From the NCBI GenBank assembly GCA_016219545.1, contig JACRMH010000009.1, forward strand, positions 17,403 to 81,402: a DNA stretch of 64,000 nucleotides, given 5' to 3'. The position numbers and the translations under genes were made by a program. This document shows positions 6,838-14,619 of this stretch, in pieces. The stretch is from Chloroflexota bacterium (GTDB lineage Bacteria; Chloroflexota; Anaerolineae; Anaerolineales; Villigracilaceae). Numbering within the stretch: the first letter of the stretch is position 1; each line of letters begins with the position of its first letter. The notes below the pieces were generated by a model. It was not told where the DNA came from. It did not search any database and saw only the letters and a list, made by a program, of their open reading frames with translations.

Positions 6838-9800
6838 ATGTCCATTCAGCTTATACAACAATACTATACAAAAGTGGAGCAGATCATTCGTTATGGCGGG
6901 AGCCGTAACGAGTCTTCGTTACGCAAGCCGTTTCAGGATTTGTTGGAGGGGTATGCGCGTTCGAAGAATTTGGTTCTCGTTGCGGAAGTTGAAATGGAGT
7001 CGAAGCGCGGAACGCGGATTCGTCCTGATGGGGTGTTGAAGGATGCGCTGCGGCAGGATTGGGGATTTTGGGAAAGCAAAGACGAGAAAGATAAAATCGA
7101 AGATGAGATAAAAGCAAAGTTTAATAAGGGTTATCCGTCGTTCAATATTTTGTTTGAGGATACGCAGGTGGCTGTGCTGTTTCAGGGCGGGGAGCGGGTG
7201 ATGGAATCCGCTTTCAGCGACGCACAAGGCTTGGACAGGCTGATCAGCCGCTTCGTCGGGTATGAGCCGAAGGAAGTCGCCGAATTCCACAAGGCGATTG
7301 AACTCTTTAGCGCGGAAGTGGGAGGGTTGGCGGAGGTTCTGAGGGAGGTAATTGGTAATCAGGTAAATAGTAATTCGTCATTCAAAGAGGCGTTGGATCA
7401 ATTTTTGGAGTTGGCGAAGAAGGCGATCAATCCGAAGATCGAAATGGCGGACGTGCGCGAGATGATCATCCAGCATGTGCTGACGGAAGATATTTTCATG
7501 CGCGTGTTCGATGAGGCAGAGTTTCATCGCGAGAATGTGATCGCGCGCAAACTGGCGGAAGTGGCTGGGACGTTTTACAAGGGCGAGACGAAGCGCAACA
7601 TCCATGCCAAGATCGCGCCGTATTACGAGACGATCAACGCGCGGGCGTCGCAGATCAGTGACCATCACGAGAAGCAGAAATTTTTGAAGGCGTTGTACGA
7701 AAGTTTTTACAAGGCGTATAACCCGAAGGCGGCGGACAGACTCGGAATCGTGTACACGCCCGATGAGATCGTGCGCTTTATGATCGAGAGCGCTGACCAT
7801 TTGACGTTCAAGCATTTCGGCAAGACGCTGGGCGATAAGGGCGTGGAGATTCTGGACCCCGCCACGGGCACGGGGACGTTCATCACCGAGTTGATCGAAT
7901 ACCTGCCGCCCGCGCAGTTGGAATACAAATATGACCATGAACTGCACTGCAATGAAGTTTCGATATTGCCGTATTACATCGCCAATTTGAACATCGAATA
8001 TACGTACAAGCAGAAGACGGGCAAGTTCAATGAGTTCGAGAATATCTGCTTTGTGGATACGCTCGATAATATGGGATTTACATCTGCTGGACAAGAACAG
8101 ATGAATTTCTTTGGGATTGTGGATGCGAATATTGAAAGAATTGGTCGTCAAAATGGACGCAAGATTTCAGTTGTAATCGGCAATCCGCCTTATAACGCCA
8201 AACAGCAAAACTATAATTACCAAAACTCGAACCGTGCCTATCCTGATATTGACCAACGAATTAAAGATACATATATCAAGCAAGGCACAGCACAAAACCA
8301 AATCGTTGTTTACGATATGTACACGCGCTTCATTCGTTGGGCGAGCGACAGACTTGATAAGAACGGCATGATTGCTTTTATCTCGAACAATTCATTTGTG
8401 GACGGAAAAGCCTTTGATGGGTTTAGAAAAGTAATTGCCAAAGAGTTCAACGAAGTTTACATAATCAATATGAAAGGCAATGCCCACGCAAGCGGCGAAG
8501 AACGCAAAAGACAGGCGGGCAATGTTTTCAATGACCAAATTCGTGTGGGTGTTGCAATTTACTTCTTTGTTCGCAAGGTAGGCGAAAAAGGTTGTCGCAT
8601 TTTCTACAATGAAGTTCCTGATTTCACTTCTGCTCATGAGAAATTGACTTATTTACGTGAACAAAAACTCTCCGACATAAAATTTGAACGCATTACTCCA
8701 GATATAAAGAATAACTGGTTAAACAAATCTGAAAATGATTTTGATAGCTTTATCCCTCTTATTTCAAAAGATGTAAAAGCGGGATTGAGTGAAAAGGCAA
8801 TCTTCAGGTTGTTTTCTGGCGGCGTAAAATCTCAGAGAGACGAATGGGTTTATGATTTTTCAAGAGAAAATCTTGAAAATAAGGTGAGATTCTTGGTAGA
8901 TATTTATCAAAAATCTATCACCGACAAAAAATTCTCTGGCAAGATGGACATAAAATGGGATCGAGAACTTTCGAAATATGCTGCAAGAGAAATACATAAA
9001 GAGTTTCGCTCAGAACAAATTACCGACAGTTTGTATCGTCCATTTTTCAAACTACGCTCATATTTTGACAGACACTTCAACGGTGTCATTTACCAATGGG
9101 ATAATATTTACTCGCCAAAAGAAAAAAATTTAGTCATCGCTTTCAATGTTGGTTCTGCTGAGTTTGTCACAATTGCTTCTGATGTTTTGGTTTGCCAGGG
9201 AACATTACTCGTTGGTGGTGGCACTACGCAATGTGCTCCACTCTACCGTTACAGCGAGTCGGGCGAGCGCGTGGAGAATGTCACCGATTGGGCGTTGGGT
9301 CAATTCCAAAAGAAATACAAAGACAAGAAAATCTCGAAAGAGGATATTTTCCATTATGTTTACGCCGTCCTGCATCACCCCGCGTATCGGTCGAAGTATG
9401 AGATCAATTTGAAGCGCGAGTTTCCGAGGATTCCGTTTTATGAGGACACTTCGACTTCGCTCAGTGCAAGTTTCTGGAAGTGGGCGGGTTGGGGGAAGAA
9501 GTTGATGGAGTTGCATTTGGGGTATGAGACGGTGGAGCCGTATGCGTTGGAACGTAGGGGCGCGGTCCCCGCGCCCGCTGACGGCGTGGCGCAAATAACA
9601 GGGCGGGGAGACCCCGCCCCTACCGTGCGCTTGATGGCGAGAAAAGAACGAGGCGAGATTGAGATTGATTCGCAGACCATTTTGCGCGGCGTCCCTGCGG
9701 AGGCGTGGGAGTATCGGCTGGGGACATATTCCGCGCTGGAATGGGTTTTGGAACGCTACAAAGAGAAGAAGCCCAAAGACCCGACGATTGCGGAGAAGTT

Positions 9801-9909
9801 CAACACATATCAGTTCGCGGAGTACAAGGAGTCTGTGATTGAGTTGTTGGGGCGCGTGTGTACGGTCAGCGTGGAGACGATGAAGATCGTGAAGGAAATG
9901 CCTGAGTGA
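6838..9909 (+). CDS. Single-chain restriction-modification enzyme (nuclease plus N6-adenine methylase)
   Basis: 1023 residues. The N-terminus carries a PD-(D/E)xK-type nuclease core (D64, then E79-S-K81 in FWESKDEKD). The central methylase has the SAM-binding motif LDPATGTGTF near residue 340 and the catalytic NPPY near 449. The remainder is likely target recognition. This layout fits Type IIG/ISP-like enzymes that combine cutting and methylation in one chain. No helicase motif was noticed, so a full translocating ISP enzyme is less likely. The start at 6838 has CAGGGA upstream; the 60 upstream in-frame bases begin in terminator T. Two in-frame repeat insertions interrupt the C-terminal third, and the gene's 3' end is duplicated at 10379-10428. 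Confidence 0.88.
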   Translation: MSIQLIQQYYTKVEQIIRYGGSRNESSLRKPFQDLLEGYARSKNLVLVAEVEMESKRGTRIRPDGVLKDALRQDWGFWESKDEKDKIEDEIKAKFNKGYPSFNILFEDTQVAVLFQGGERVMESAFSDAQGLDRLISRFVGYEPKEVAEFHKAIELFSAEVGGLAEVLREVIGNQVNSNSSFKEALDQFLELAKKAINPKIEMADVREMIIQHVLTEDIFMRVFDEAEFHRENVIARKLAEVAGTFYKGETKRNIHAKIAPYYETINARASQISDHHEKQKFLKALYESFYKAYNPKAADRLGIVYTPDEIVRFMIESADHLTFKHFGKTLGDKGVEILDPATGTGTFITELIEYLPPAQLEYKYDHELHCNEVSILPYYIANLNIEYTYKQKTGKFNEFENICFVDTLDNMGFTSAGQEQMNFFGIVDANIERIGRQNGRKISVVIGNPPYNAKQQNYNYQNSNRAYPDIDQRIKDTYIKQGTAQNQIVVYDMYTRFIRWASDRLDKNGMIAFISNNSFVDGKAFDGFRKVIAKEFNEVYIINMKGNAHASGEERKRQAGNVFNDQIRVGVAIYFFVRKVGEKGCRIFYNEVPDFTSAHEKLTYLREQKLSDIKFERITPDIKNNWLNKSENDFDSFIPLISKDVKAGLSEKAIFRLFSGGVKSQRDEWVYDFSRENLENKVRFLVDIYQKSITDKKFSGKMDIKWDRELSKYAAREIHKEFRSEQITDSLYRPFFKLRSYFDRHFNGVIYQWDNIYSPKEKNLVIAFNVGSAEFVTIASDVLVCQGTLLVGGGTTQCAPLYRYSESGERVENVTDWALGQFQKKYKDKKISKEDIFHYVYAVLHHPAYRSKYEINLKREFPRIPFYEDTSTSLSASFWKWAGWGKKLMELHLGYETVEPYALERRGAVPAPADGVAQITGRGDPAPTVRLMARKERGEIEIDSQTILRGVPAEAWEYRLGTYSALEWVLERYKEKKPKDPTIAEKFNTYQFAEYKESVIELLGRVCTVSVETMKIVKEMPE
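9448..9471 (+). repeat. In-frame 24-base insertion in the restriction enzyme gene
   Basis: CTTCGACTTCGCTCAGTGCAAG, or close to it, codes for TSTSLSAS. It splits a segment that would otherwise read YEDFWKWAGWGKKLMELH, which is how I recall relatives of this family. The insertion is inferred from that comparison, and its length is a multiple of three. Confidence 0.45.
9554..9623. repeat. GTAGGGGCG...CGCCCCTAC palindrome inside a coding region
   Basis: A 70-base inverted repeat beginning GTAGGGGCGCGG and ending CCGCCCCTAC lies inside the restriction enzyme frame. It adds about 24 Gly/Pro/Ala/Arg-rich residues (RRGAVPAPADG...). Its arms match the short palindromes found between genes elsewhere in the window. 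Confidence 0.7.
9838..9887 (+). repeat. Restriction enzyme 3' tail, native copy (tail repeat pair B)
   Basis: 50 bases near the 3' end of the gene, identical to 10379-10428. The last 22 bases of the gene, including its stop, are not part of the copy. Confidence 0.92.
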
Positions 9910-9913
9910 TAGA

Positions 9914-10011
9914 TGTCATTGCGAGCGATAGCGAAGCAATCTCCTGTTATAAAAAATGTGTCTCACAAACAGGGGATTGCTGCGTCGCAACAACCGCTCC
10001 TCGCAATGACA
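9914..10011. repeat. TGTCATTGCGAG...CTCGCAATGACA inverted repeat (family A)
   Basis: An imperfect inverted repeat of about 98 bases with terminal TGTCATTGCGAG and internal CGAAGCAATC / GGATTGCTGCG arms. Similar elements lie at 41507-41626 and 52148-52242, with degenerate ones at 19491, 38645 and 56028. The size and ends fit a non-autonomous mobile element. Confidence 0.7.
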
Positions 10012-10020
10012 TAGGAAATT

Positions 10021-10383
10021 ATGGACACCAATAACCCCGTCATCCAACTCTGTATGAAAGGCACGCGCGCTGAATTCGAGCATCGCGTCGAAGATGCGCG
10101 CGTCCTTTACGGACAAGCCTGGGATGCGCGCACAGATGATTACGAAGCCTGCATCGCCGCGCATTATGTGGCGCGCTTTCAGGACTCGGCGGAAGAATCA
10201 CTGCTTTGGAATCAAATCGCATTGGAACATGCCAATGCAGTTATTGATGAAAAGGTCAAAGACTTCTATCCCTCTCTTTACCTGAGTTTGGGACATGCTT
10301 ATGAAATTTTTGGCAATCAGGTTGAAGCACAGAGATATTACGACCTTGCCGCCGATTTAGGCTTTATCCATCAGCGCAATTGA
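10021..10383 (+). CDS. Small TPR-like protein
   Basis: 120 residues, helical throughout. The C-terminal half (YPSLYLSLGHAYEIFGNQVEAQRYYDLAADLG) is a recognisable tetratricopeptide unit; the N-terminal half (FEHRVEDARVLYGQAWDA) looks like another. A role in protein-protein contacts is likely, but no specific function is recognised. The gene is enclosed between the native restriction enzyme tail and its copy. Its TGA stop (10381-10383) lies within the duplicated segment, so the gene ends exactly at the junction. No clear ribosome binding site is seen. Confidence 0.7.
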   Translation: MDTNNPVIQLCMKGTRAEFEHRVEDARVLYGQAWDARTDDYEACIAAHYVARFQDSAEESLLWNQIALEHANAVIDEKVKDFYPSLYLSLGHAYEIFGNQVEAQRYYDLAADLGFIHQRN

Positions 10384-10428
10384 GTTGTTGGGGCGCGTGT
10401 GTACGGTCAGCGTGGAGACGATGAAGAT
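10379..10428 (+). repeat. Copy of the restriction enzyme 3' tail (tail repeat pair B)
   Basis: An exact 50-base copy of 9838-9887, 541 bases downstream. Perfect identity suggests this is the youngest of the five tail duplications in the window. Confidence 0.92.
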
Positions 10429-10446
10429 AATAAAAGGTATACCATA

Positions 10447-10692
10447 ATGAAAACAAGAGATAATTCAAACACCCAACCTCTGGAACAACAAACCATTGAA
10501 CTGATCGTTGATGTGCTGACATTTATCCATGCTGGCAAGGCTGGTTACGAGCAATTTGTCAGCGAACAAGTAGTCAATGAGGCTGCTACAATTCGAAAGC
10601 GTTACCAAGCCTTGAAAAAGCAAGGCGTTCCTGGCATCGAGGCTGTCAGGCAGGCAAAAGTGGAATGGATCCTAAAATTGCATAGCGGCTAA
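10447..10692 (+). CDS. Small protein paired with a LuxR-HTH membrane regulator
   Basis: 81 residues, no recognised family. It is soluble and mostly helical, with a Lys/Arg-rich stretch (RKRYQALKKQG) in the second half. The start at 10447 is preferred because AAAAGG precedes it; the longer frame from 10399 runs through the duplicated restriction enzyme tail. The next gene starts 38 bases downstream, so the two are probably co-transcribed. It may be a partner or modulator of that regulator (inference from adjacency only). Confidence 0.55.
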   Translation: MKTRDNSNTQPLEQQTIELIVDVLTFIHAGKAGYEQFVSEQVVNEAATIRKRYQALKKQGVPGIEAVRQAKVEWILKLHSG

Positions 10693-10729
10693 CTGGAAGT
10701 TGGACAAAAGTCCTAAAAAGGAAAATCAA

Positions 10730-11551
10730 ATGGCACAGTTCAATCAATTGACCAAGCGTGAATGGGAAGTTGTAAAACTTCTTCTGCAAGGCAAAAGCAA
10801 TAAGTTAATTGCTTCATCTCTGGGCATTTCCACTCGCACGGTTGAATTTCATTTGAAAAACATTTACGCCAAGTATCAAGTGAGTTCCAGAATAGAGTTG
10901 GTTTTGAAACTAGGGAACACCACAGGTAAGGTCGAAACCGAAAAACTGGGGGTTTCCACAGTTGATAGGATGGGAAAAACCGCCGAGAATAGAAGCGAGC
11001 GCAGTTCACAAATGAATTGGGCCGCATTCTTCAGAGAAACCGTCTCTATGATCGGTAAGGAGTCAGAAATGAAAAATCTTTTGAATACAAAGCATGTGCC
11101 TGTGGGAGTGATCGCAGCATTTTTCGCGGGTTTCGTGTGGTTGGCTATGTTGATATATTCCGGGGACATGCCAACTGTCCGCGAAGTAAGCGTCCCCATG
11201 ATCGTCATCCTGCCAATGATGGGAATAGTAATTGGGATTGTCGGAAAACAAAACGGCAGTACGCTCCAAAAAGTATTTTTCAGCACGTTATTGAGTGTGG
11301 CTTTGAGTCCATTTGGGATCATTCCGCTTATGATGGCTGTGGTGATACCTCTCGGAAGACTCGCCGCACAAGTTGGAATCATTAACCCTTCAACAATGCC
11401 GGGTGGTCTTGCGACCTTGTGGGCAACGATCATCATGACAGGTATATGGCTTGTTGCTGGAATAACCATTGGGACCACGCTGCTATTCATGATGACCAAA
11501 AGATCACAGCGAATGAATGGTCAAATACAGGCATCAGAACATGGCTTGTAA
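10730..11551 (+). CDS. Membrane-anchored LuxR-type HTH regulator
   Basis: 273 residues. Residues 5-60 form a LuxR/GerE helix-turn-helix (LTKREWEVVKLLLQGKSNK, then ISTRTVEFHLKNIYAKY). In most LuxR proteins this domain is C-terminal; here it comes first. A polar linker follows to about residue 115, then four hydrophobic segments (AAFFAGFVWLAMLIY, MIVILPMMGIVIGI, and two more) to about 265. This suggests a one-component regulator tethered to the membrane that senses a membrane or ligand signal. AAAGGA upstream supports the start at 10730. Confidence 0.75.
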   Translation: MAQFNQLTKREWEVVKLLLQGKSNKLIASSLGISTRTVEFHLKNIYAKYQVSSRIELVLKLGNTTGKVETEKLGVSTVDRMGKTAENRSERSSQMNWAAFFRETVSMIGKESEMKNLLNTKHVPVGVIAAFFAGFVWLAMLIYSGDMPTVREVSVPMIVILPMMGIVIGIVGKQNGSTLQKVFFSTLLSVALSPFGIIPLMMAVVIPLGRLAAQVGIINPSTMPGGLATLWATIIMTGIWLVAGITIGTTLLFMMTKRSQRMNGQIQASEHGL

Positions 11552-11719
11552 CAAGTAAAGATATTATGGGCTATTTAGGAATCGCCGTGATAGGCCAGCA
11601 CATCTGGCGGTTCGGCGTAAGTCGGATTGCCAACACCGCACTGGCGTCGCGGCGCAAGTGTCCGACCTACATGTGGCGATGCATCACGGCAACTCTCAGA
11701 GAACCATATTATGCAAACA

Positions 11720-11756
11720 AAAACAGGAACTGATAAAAGCCAGTTCCTGTTTTTGT
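11720..11756 (+). terminator. Intrinsic terminator
   Basis: AAACAGGAACTG-loop-CAGTTCCTGTTTTTG, a long stem followed by a U-tract. The stretch 11570-11715 before it has no gene; it contains a GC-rich repeat (TGGCGTCGCGGCGCAAGTGTCC) resembling those near 38690 and 48585. Confidence 0.75.
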
Positions 11757-11803
11757 TTGGGGTATGATTGCCAAAACTTCCCCACTCAAAGGCCAAATCC
11801 TCC

Positions 11804-12313
11804 ATGAACATCATTGAAACAGAACGATTGATCCTCCGCAAACTGTCCACGGAGGATTCTGCATTTATGCTGGGTTTGTTAAATCAACCCGCATTCATCC
11901 AAAACATCGGAGACCGGGGCGTGAGGACTCTGCCTGAGGCGGGGGAATATATTTCGAGCAGAGTCATTCCCAGTTACGAAAGATTCGGCTTTGGTATGTA
12001 TCTGACTCTCTTGAAGGAGGGCGAAGTCCCCATCGGCATTTGCGGACTGGTCAAACGGGAAACATTGGATGATGCGGACATCGGCTATGCCTTCCTGCCG
12101 CAATATGGATCAAAGGGATATGCATCTGAGTCTGCATCCGCTGTGCTGGCTTATGCAAGGAATACTTTGGGATTAAAACGAATCCTCGGAATTACAGCAC
12201 AGGATAATAAAGGCTCGATCCGCGTTCTCGAAAAATTAGGAATGAAATTCATAAAGATGGTGAAATTATCTGAAGATGACGTGGAGCTTAAGTTGTTCTC
12301 ATCAGACGGATAG
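11804..12313 (+). CDS. GNAT acetyltransferase, RimJ/RimL type
   Basis: 169 residues. The N-terminus IIETERLILRKL is typical of ribosomal-protein and small-molecule acetyltransferases of the RimJ/RimL group. The acetyl-CoA loop region lies near YGSKGYASES, followed by a segment LGLKRILGITAQDNKGSIRVLEKLGMKF that is near-diagnostic of this fold. It uses acetyl-CoA to acetylate an amino group; the substrate is unknown. The start at 11804 gives the canonical N-terminus; the frame opens 36 bases earlier without support. Confidence 0.85.
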   Translation: MNIIETERLILRKLSTEDSAFMLGLLNQPAFIQNIGDRGVRTLPEAGEYISSRVIPSYERFGFGMYLTLLKEGEVPIGICGLVKRETLDDADIGYAFLPQYGSKGYASESASAVLAYARNTLGLKRILGITAQDNKGSIRVLEKLGMKFIKMVKLSEDDVELKLFSSDG

Positions 12314-12326
12314 TTTTTTTAGCGCA

Positions 12327-14015
12327 TCAAACTGATCTCTTCAAATACAACTCATCTTTATGACTGCGTTGTTGAATAACTTCCCCTATAACTCTTTCAC
12401 GGAGCAGATCCCATTCATCGGCAGGGATGGCGAGAAAGGCCGCAACACCCTGCGGGTCAAACTGTTTGCCGGATTCTTTTTCAATAACCTCGCGTGCAAT
12501 TTGATACGGACGTCCCTTGCGGTACGGGCGGTCGGATGTCAGCGCATCGAATGTATCTGCAATCGCGAACAGGCGCGCGCCAAGGGGAATCTGCTCGCCG
12601 CGCAGACCGAATGGATACCCTGTCCCATCCCATTTTTCATGATGATAAACAACGATCTTGATCTCCTCCGCTAAATAGGGGATGCCCGTCAAGATAAAAT
12701 GTCCAACCCGCGGATGGCGTTCCATGACCTTGCGCTCTTCCTTGCTGAGAGAATCAGGCTTGTTCAGCACGGCATCCGGCACGCCGATCTTGCCAATGTC
12801 ATGGATGAGCGCCCCGCGACGGATTTCATTTATGCTCTGTTTACCCAGCCCGACCTGCTCGGCCAGACGGGCAGTATATTCCACCACACGGCGCGAATGT
12901 CCCTCGGTTTCGCGGTCACGCAGGTCGAGGGCCGAGGAGAGCGCTTCGAGGGTCATGTCATAACTATTCTGCAGGTCGGCCATCAGCTGGGCATTATTGA
13001 CTGCAAGCACGGCGCTATCTGCAATGGAGCGGAACAGGTCGAGATCATCCTGATTGAAAAACTTCCCGCCTTGTTTATTAACCGCCTGGATCGCCCCAAT
13101 GGACCTATCCTTTAATACCAATGGAACCGTCATCAAAGAGTGAGTGGTGAAGCCTGTCTTCTCATCCACTGACCGCGCGCGGCGCGGGTCTTTTTGAGCA
13201 TCCTTGATAATGATGGACTTTTTCTTTAAAACACTCGTACCCACAATGCTTGGCGTATCGAGGGAAATGGTAAGCCCCTCAATGATCCAGGCTTCGGGGC
13301 CGGTGGTGAAATGACATTTGATCGTGCAAGCTTCTTCATCCACCAGCCAGATGGACTGGGCTTCGGCGTGAATGGCTTTGTTTACTTCTGCAAAAATACG
13401 CGGGATGAGGGTATCAATATCAAGGGTTTGATGCAGGTGATTGCTGATCTGGTTAAGCAGTTTTTGATGTTCGCTGGTTTGGTTCTGCCGCTCATAAAGC
13501 TGCGTGTTTTGGATCGCAGTCGCGATCTGCGCTGACAACTGATGGAGTAGTCCACGCTCCTGGCTGGAAAAAGCGTCCGTGCCGGCCTGCCGGGTGGCAA
13601 TGAGAGCGCCCAGCAACTCGCCGCGCGCCATGAGAGAAACAACAATAACGTTGCGCGCATCCATATTGAAATGCTCATGGATCATACCGGCAGGCATCCA
13701 CATGGAAAGGCTTACGTCATTAACTTGAATTTTTTTTACTATTTGGGGACGATGGGTTGAAATAAATTTTCTGGCATTCGTTGAAATCCCCAACATCTTC
13801 GCCGCCTGCACCCCCAGGGCATGTGTACATTCAAGCTCGGTCCCGGCTTCATTGAGCAGCCAGATCGAGATTCCCGTTCCGTTGATACCCGTCAACGCCT
13901 GCTTGAACACCGCAGGGATCACCATGTCAAGGTCAAGCATGGAACGATATGCCCGCCCCAATTCAAATAGCAGGGATGAAGAAATGAGCGAGTCCGAAGA
14001 ACGAGTCATTTTCAT
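12327..14015 (-). CDS. GAF-GAF-HD-GYP cyclic-di-GMP phosphodiesterase
   Basis: 562 residues, soluble. Two GAF sensory domains (about 20-165 and 195-345) precede an HD-GYP domain (about 360-550). Its metal and catalytic motifs are intact: HSRRVVEYT, HDIGKIG, HHEKWDGTGYP and DTFDALTSDRPYR. The family hydrolyses cyclic di-GMP; the GAF domains probably bind a small ligand or cyclic nucleotide that controls activity. The gene is transcribed divergently from the SRP RNA gene, with about 100 bases between them. Two in-frame ATGs (14015 and 14009) are possible starts and neither has a clear ribosome binding site. Confidence 0.9.
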   Translation of the reverse strand: MKMTRSSDSLISSSLLFELGRAYRSMLDLDMVIPAVFKQALTGINGTGISIWLLNEAGTELECTHALGVQAAKMLGISTNARKFISTHRPQIVKKIQVNDVSLSMWMPAGMIHEHFNMDARNVIVVSLMARGELLGALIATRQAGTDAFSSQERGLLHQLSAQIATAIQNTQLYERQNQTSEHQKLLNQISNHLHQTLDIDTLIPRIFAEVNKAIHAEAQSIWLVDEEACTIKCHFTTGPEAWIIEGLTISLDTPSIVGTSVLKKKSIIIKDAQKDPRRARSVDEKTGFTTHSLMTVPLVLKDRSIGAIQAVNKQGGKFFNQDDLDLFRSIADSAVLAVNNAQLMADLQNSYDMTLEALSSALDLRDRETEGHSRRVVEYTARLAEQVGLGKQSINEIRRGALIHDIGKIGVPDAVLNKPDSLSKEERKVMERHPRVGHFILTGIPYLAEEIKIVVYHHEKWDGTGYPFGLRGEQIPLGARLFAIADTFDALTSDRPYRKGRPYQIAREVIEKESGKQFDPQGVAAFLAIPADEWDLLRERVIGEVIQQRSHKDELYLKRSV

Positions 14016-14084
14016 TGGGAAAAGATGCTGTGTGTTTTCAGTATACTGCGTATCATATCAAATAAAAAGAAATTGAATGTCAAG

Positions 14085-14113
14085 TTGACACCCCCCCACA
14101 CATCGGGTATCCT
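14085..14113 (+). promoter_or_regulatory. Promoter of the SRP RNA gene
   Basis: A consensus TTGACA (14085-14090), a 17-base spacer and TATCCT (14108-14113), about 6 bases before the start of the RNA stem. The spacer starts with seven C. Confidence 0.75.
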
Positions 14114-14118
14114 TGCAC

Positions 14119-14224
14119 GCGTCCGGGCAGGCCCGGCGCGGCGCAGCCTTTCGAACCCCGCCAGGATCGAAAGATAGCAACGGTAAGGAAGTGTCTGCGG
14201 GTGCCGCCGGTTGCCTGTCCGGAT
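14119..14224 (+). ncRNA. ffs: Signal recognition particle RNA, small bacterial type
   Basis: The RNA of the SRP that binds Ffh and targets nascent membrane proteins. The conserved Ffh-binding domain is explicit: GAACCCCGCCAGG, then ATC-GAAA-GAT, then AGCAACGGTAAGG. The apical stem, usually TCC-GGAA-GGA, is replaced here by compensating pairs around a GAAA tetraloop. The 5' arm (CCGGGCAGGCCCGGCG) pairs with the 3' arm (CGCCGGTTGCCTGTCCGG) to give one long hairpin of about 105 nt, without the Alu domain of the large type. Ends are estimated from the promoter and the stem. Confidence 0.9.
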
Positions 14225-14247
14225 ATTTTGTTAAGTAATCGTGAGAG

Positions 14248-14253
14248 TATAAT
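14248..14253 (+). promoter_or_regulatory. -10 box, probably leaderless start of gene 14260
   Basis: TATAAT ends 6 bases before the ATG at 14260, so the transcript should begin at or beside the start codon. The SRP RNA ends about 25 bases upstream. Confidence 0.5.
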
Positions 14254-14259
14254 CTCCCC

Positions 14260-14619
14260 ATGACCCAATCAAACTGGATCAAGATCGTCATCGCCGCATT
14301 TCTCGGCATCGCACTCGGACTCATCTATGGCTGGGTCATTGATCCGATCCAATATACCGACATCACCCCCAATCTTTTGCGTCAGGATTATCGCGCCGAC
14401 TACGTGCTCATGGTGGCCGAAGCGCATCAAACCGACCAGGATACAGAGACTGCCGCGCGCCGACTCGCCATCTTCGGAAGTGACTCGCCCGCACAGATCG
14501 TCGCATCCACTTTGGTTTACGCCAACGCCAACAACTTCACCGAAAACGAGATCATCATCCTGCAAGGCCTGCTCACCGCCATGCAGACTTATCAACCGCA
14601 GGGGGCTAGCGTTCCATGA
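14260..14619 (+). CDS. Membrane-anchored protein, first of a tandem pair
   Basis: 119 residues, function unknown. One N-terminal membrane segment (IVIAAFLGIALGLIYGWVI) is followed by a short helical soluble domain (DYRADYVLMVAEAHQTDQDTETAARRL). The layout and the motif LLRQDYRADYV match the start of the next gene product (ILRADFKDQYRVVIA), so the two are paralogues. The stop overlaps the next start as ATGA, implying translational coupling. Confidence 0.7.
   Translation: MTQSNWIKIVIAAFLGIALGLIYGWVIDPIQYTDITPNLLRQDYRADYVLMVAEAHQTDQDTETAARRLAIFGSDSPAQIVASTLVYANANNFTENEIIILQGLLTAMQTYQPQGASVP

Noticed and set aside
7378..8151. Long minus-strand frame opposite the restriction enzyme gene
   Set aside because: It lies wholly inside the strongly supported plus-strand methylase gene and its residues are arginine/histidine-rich, as in shadow frames.
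10379..10428. Attachment site of a tRNA-type integrative element
   Set aside because: No tRNA gene and no integrase are present. The duplicated sequence is a protein gene end, reported as a tail duplication.
10876..11499. 207-codon minus-strand frame opposite the LuxR-HTH gene
   Set aside because: The plus strand codes for a clear HTH and membrane helices; the minus frame has no motif or ribosome binding site.
3902..11551. Prophage or plasmid integration covering the accessory region after lipA
   Set aside because: No phage structural, replication, integrase or conjugation genes; only small blocks with host-gene tails.
12699..13115. Plus-strand frame opposite the HD-GYP protein
   Set aside because: Overlaps intact GAF/HD-GYP motifs on the other strand; no recognisable motif of its own.
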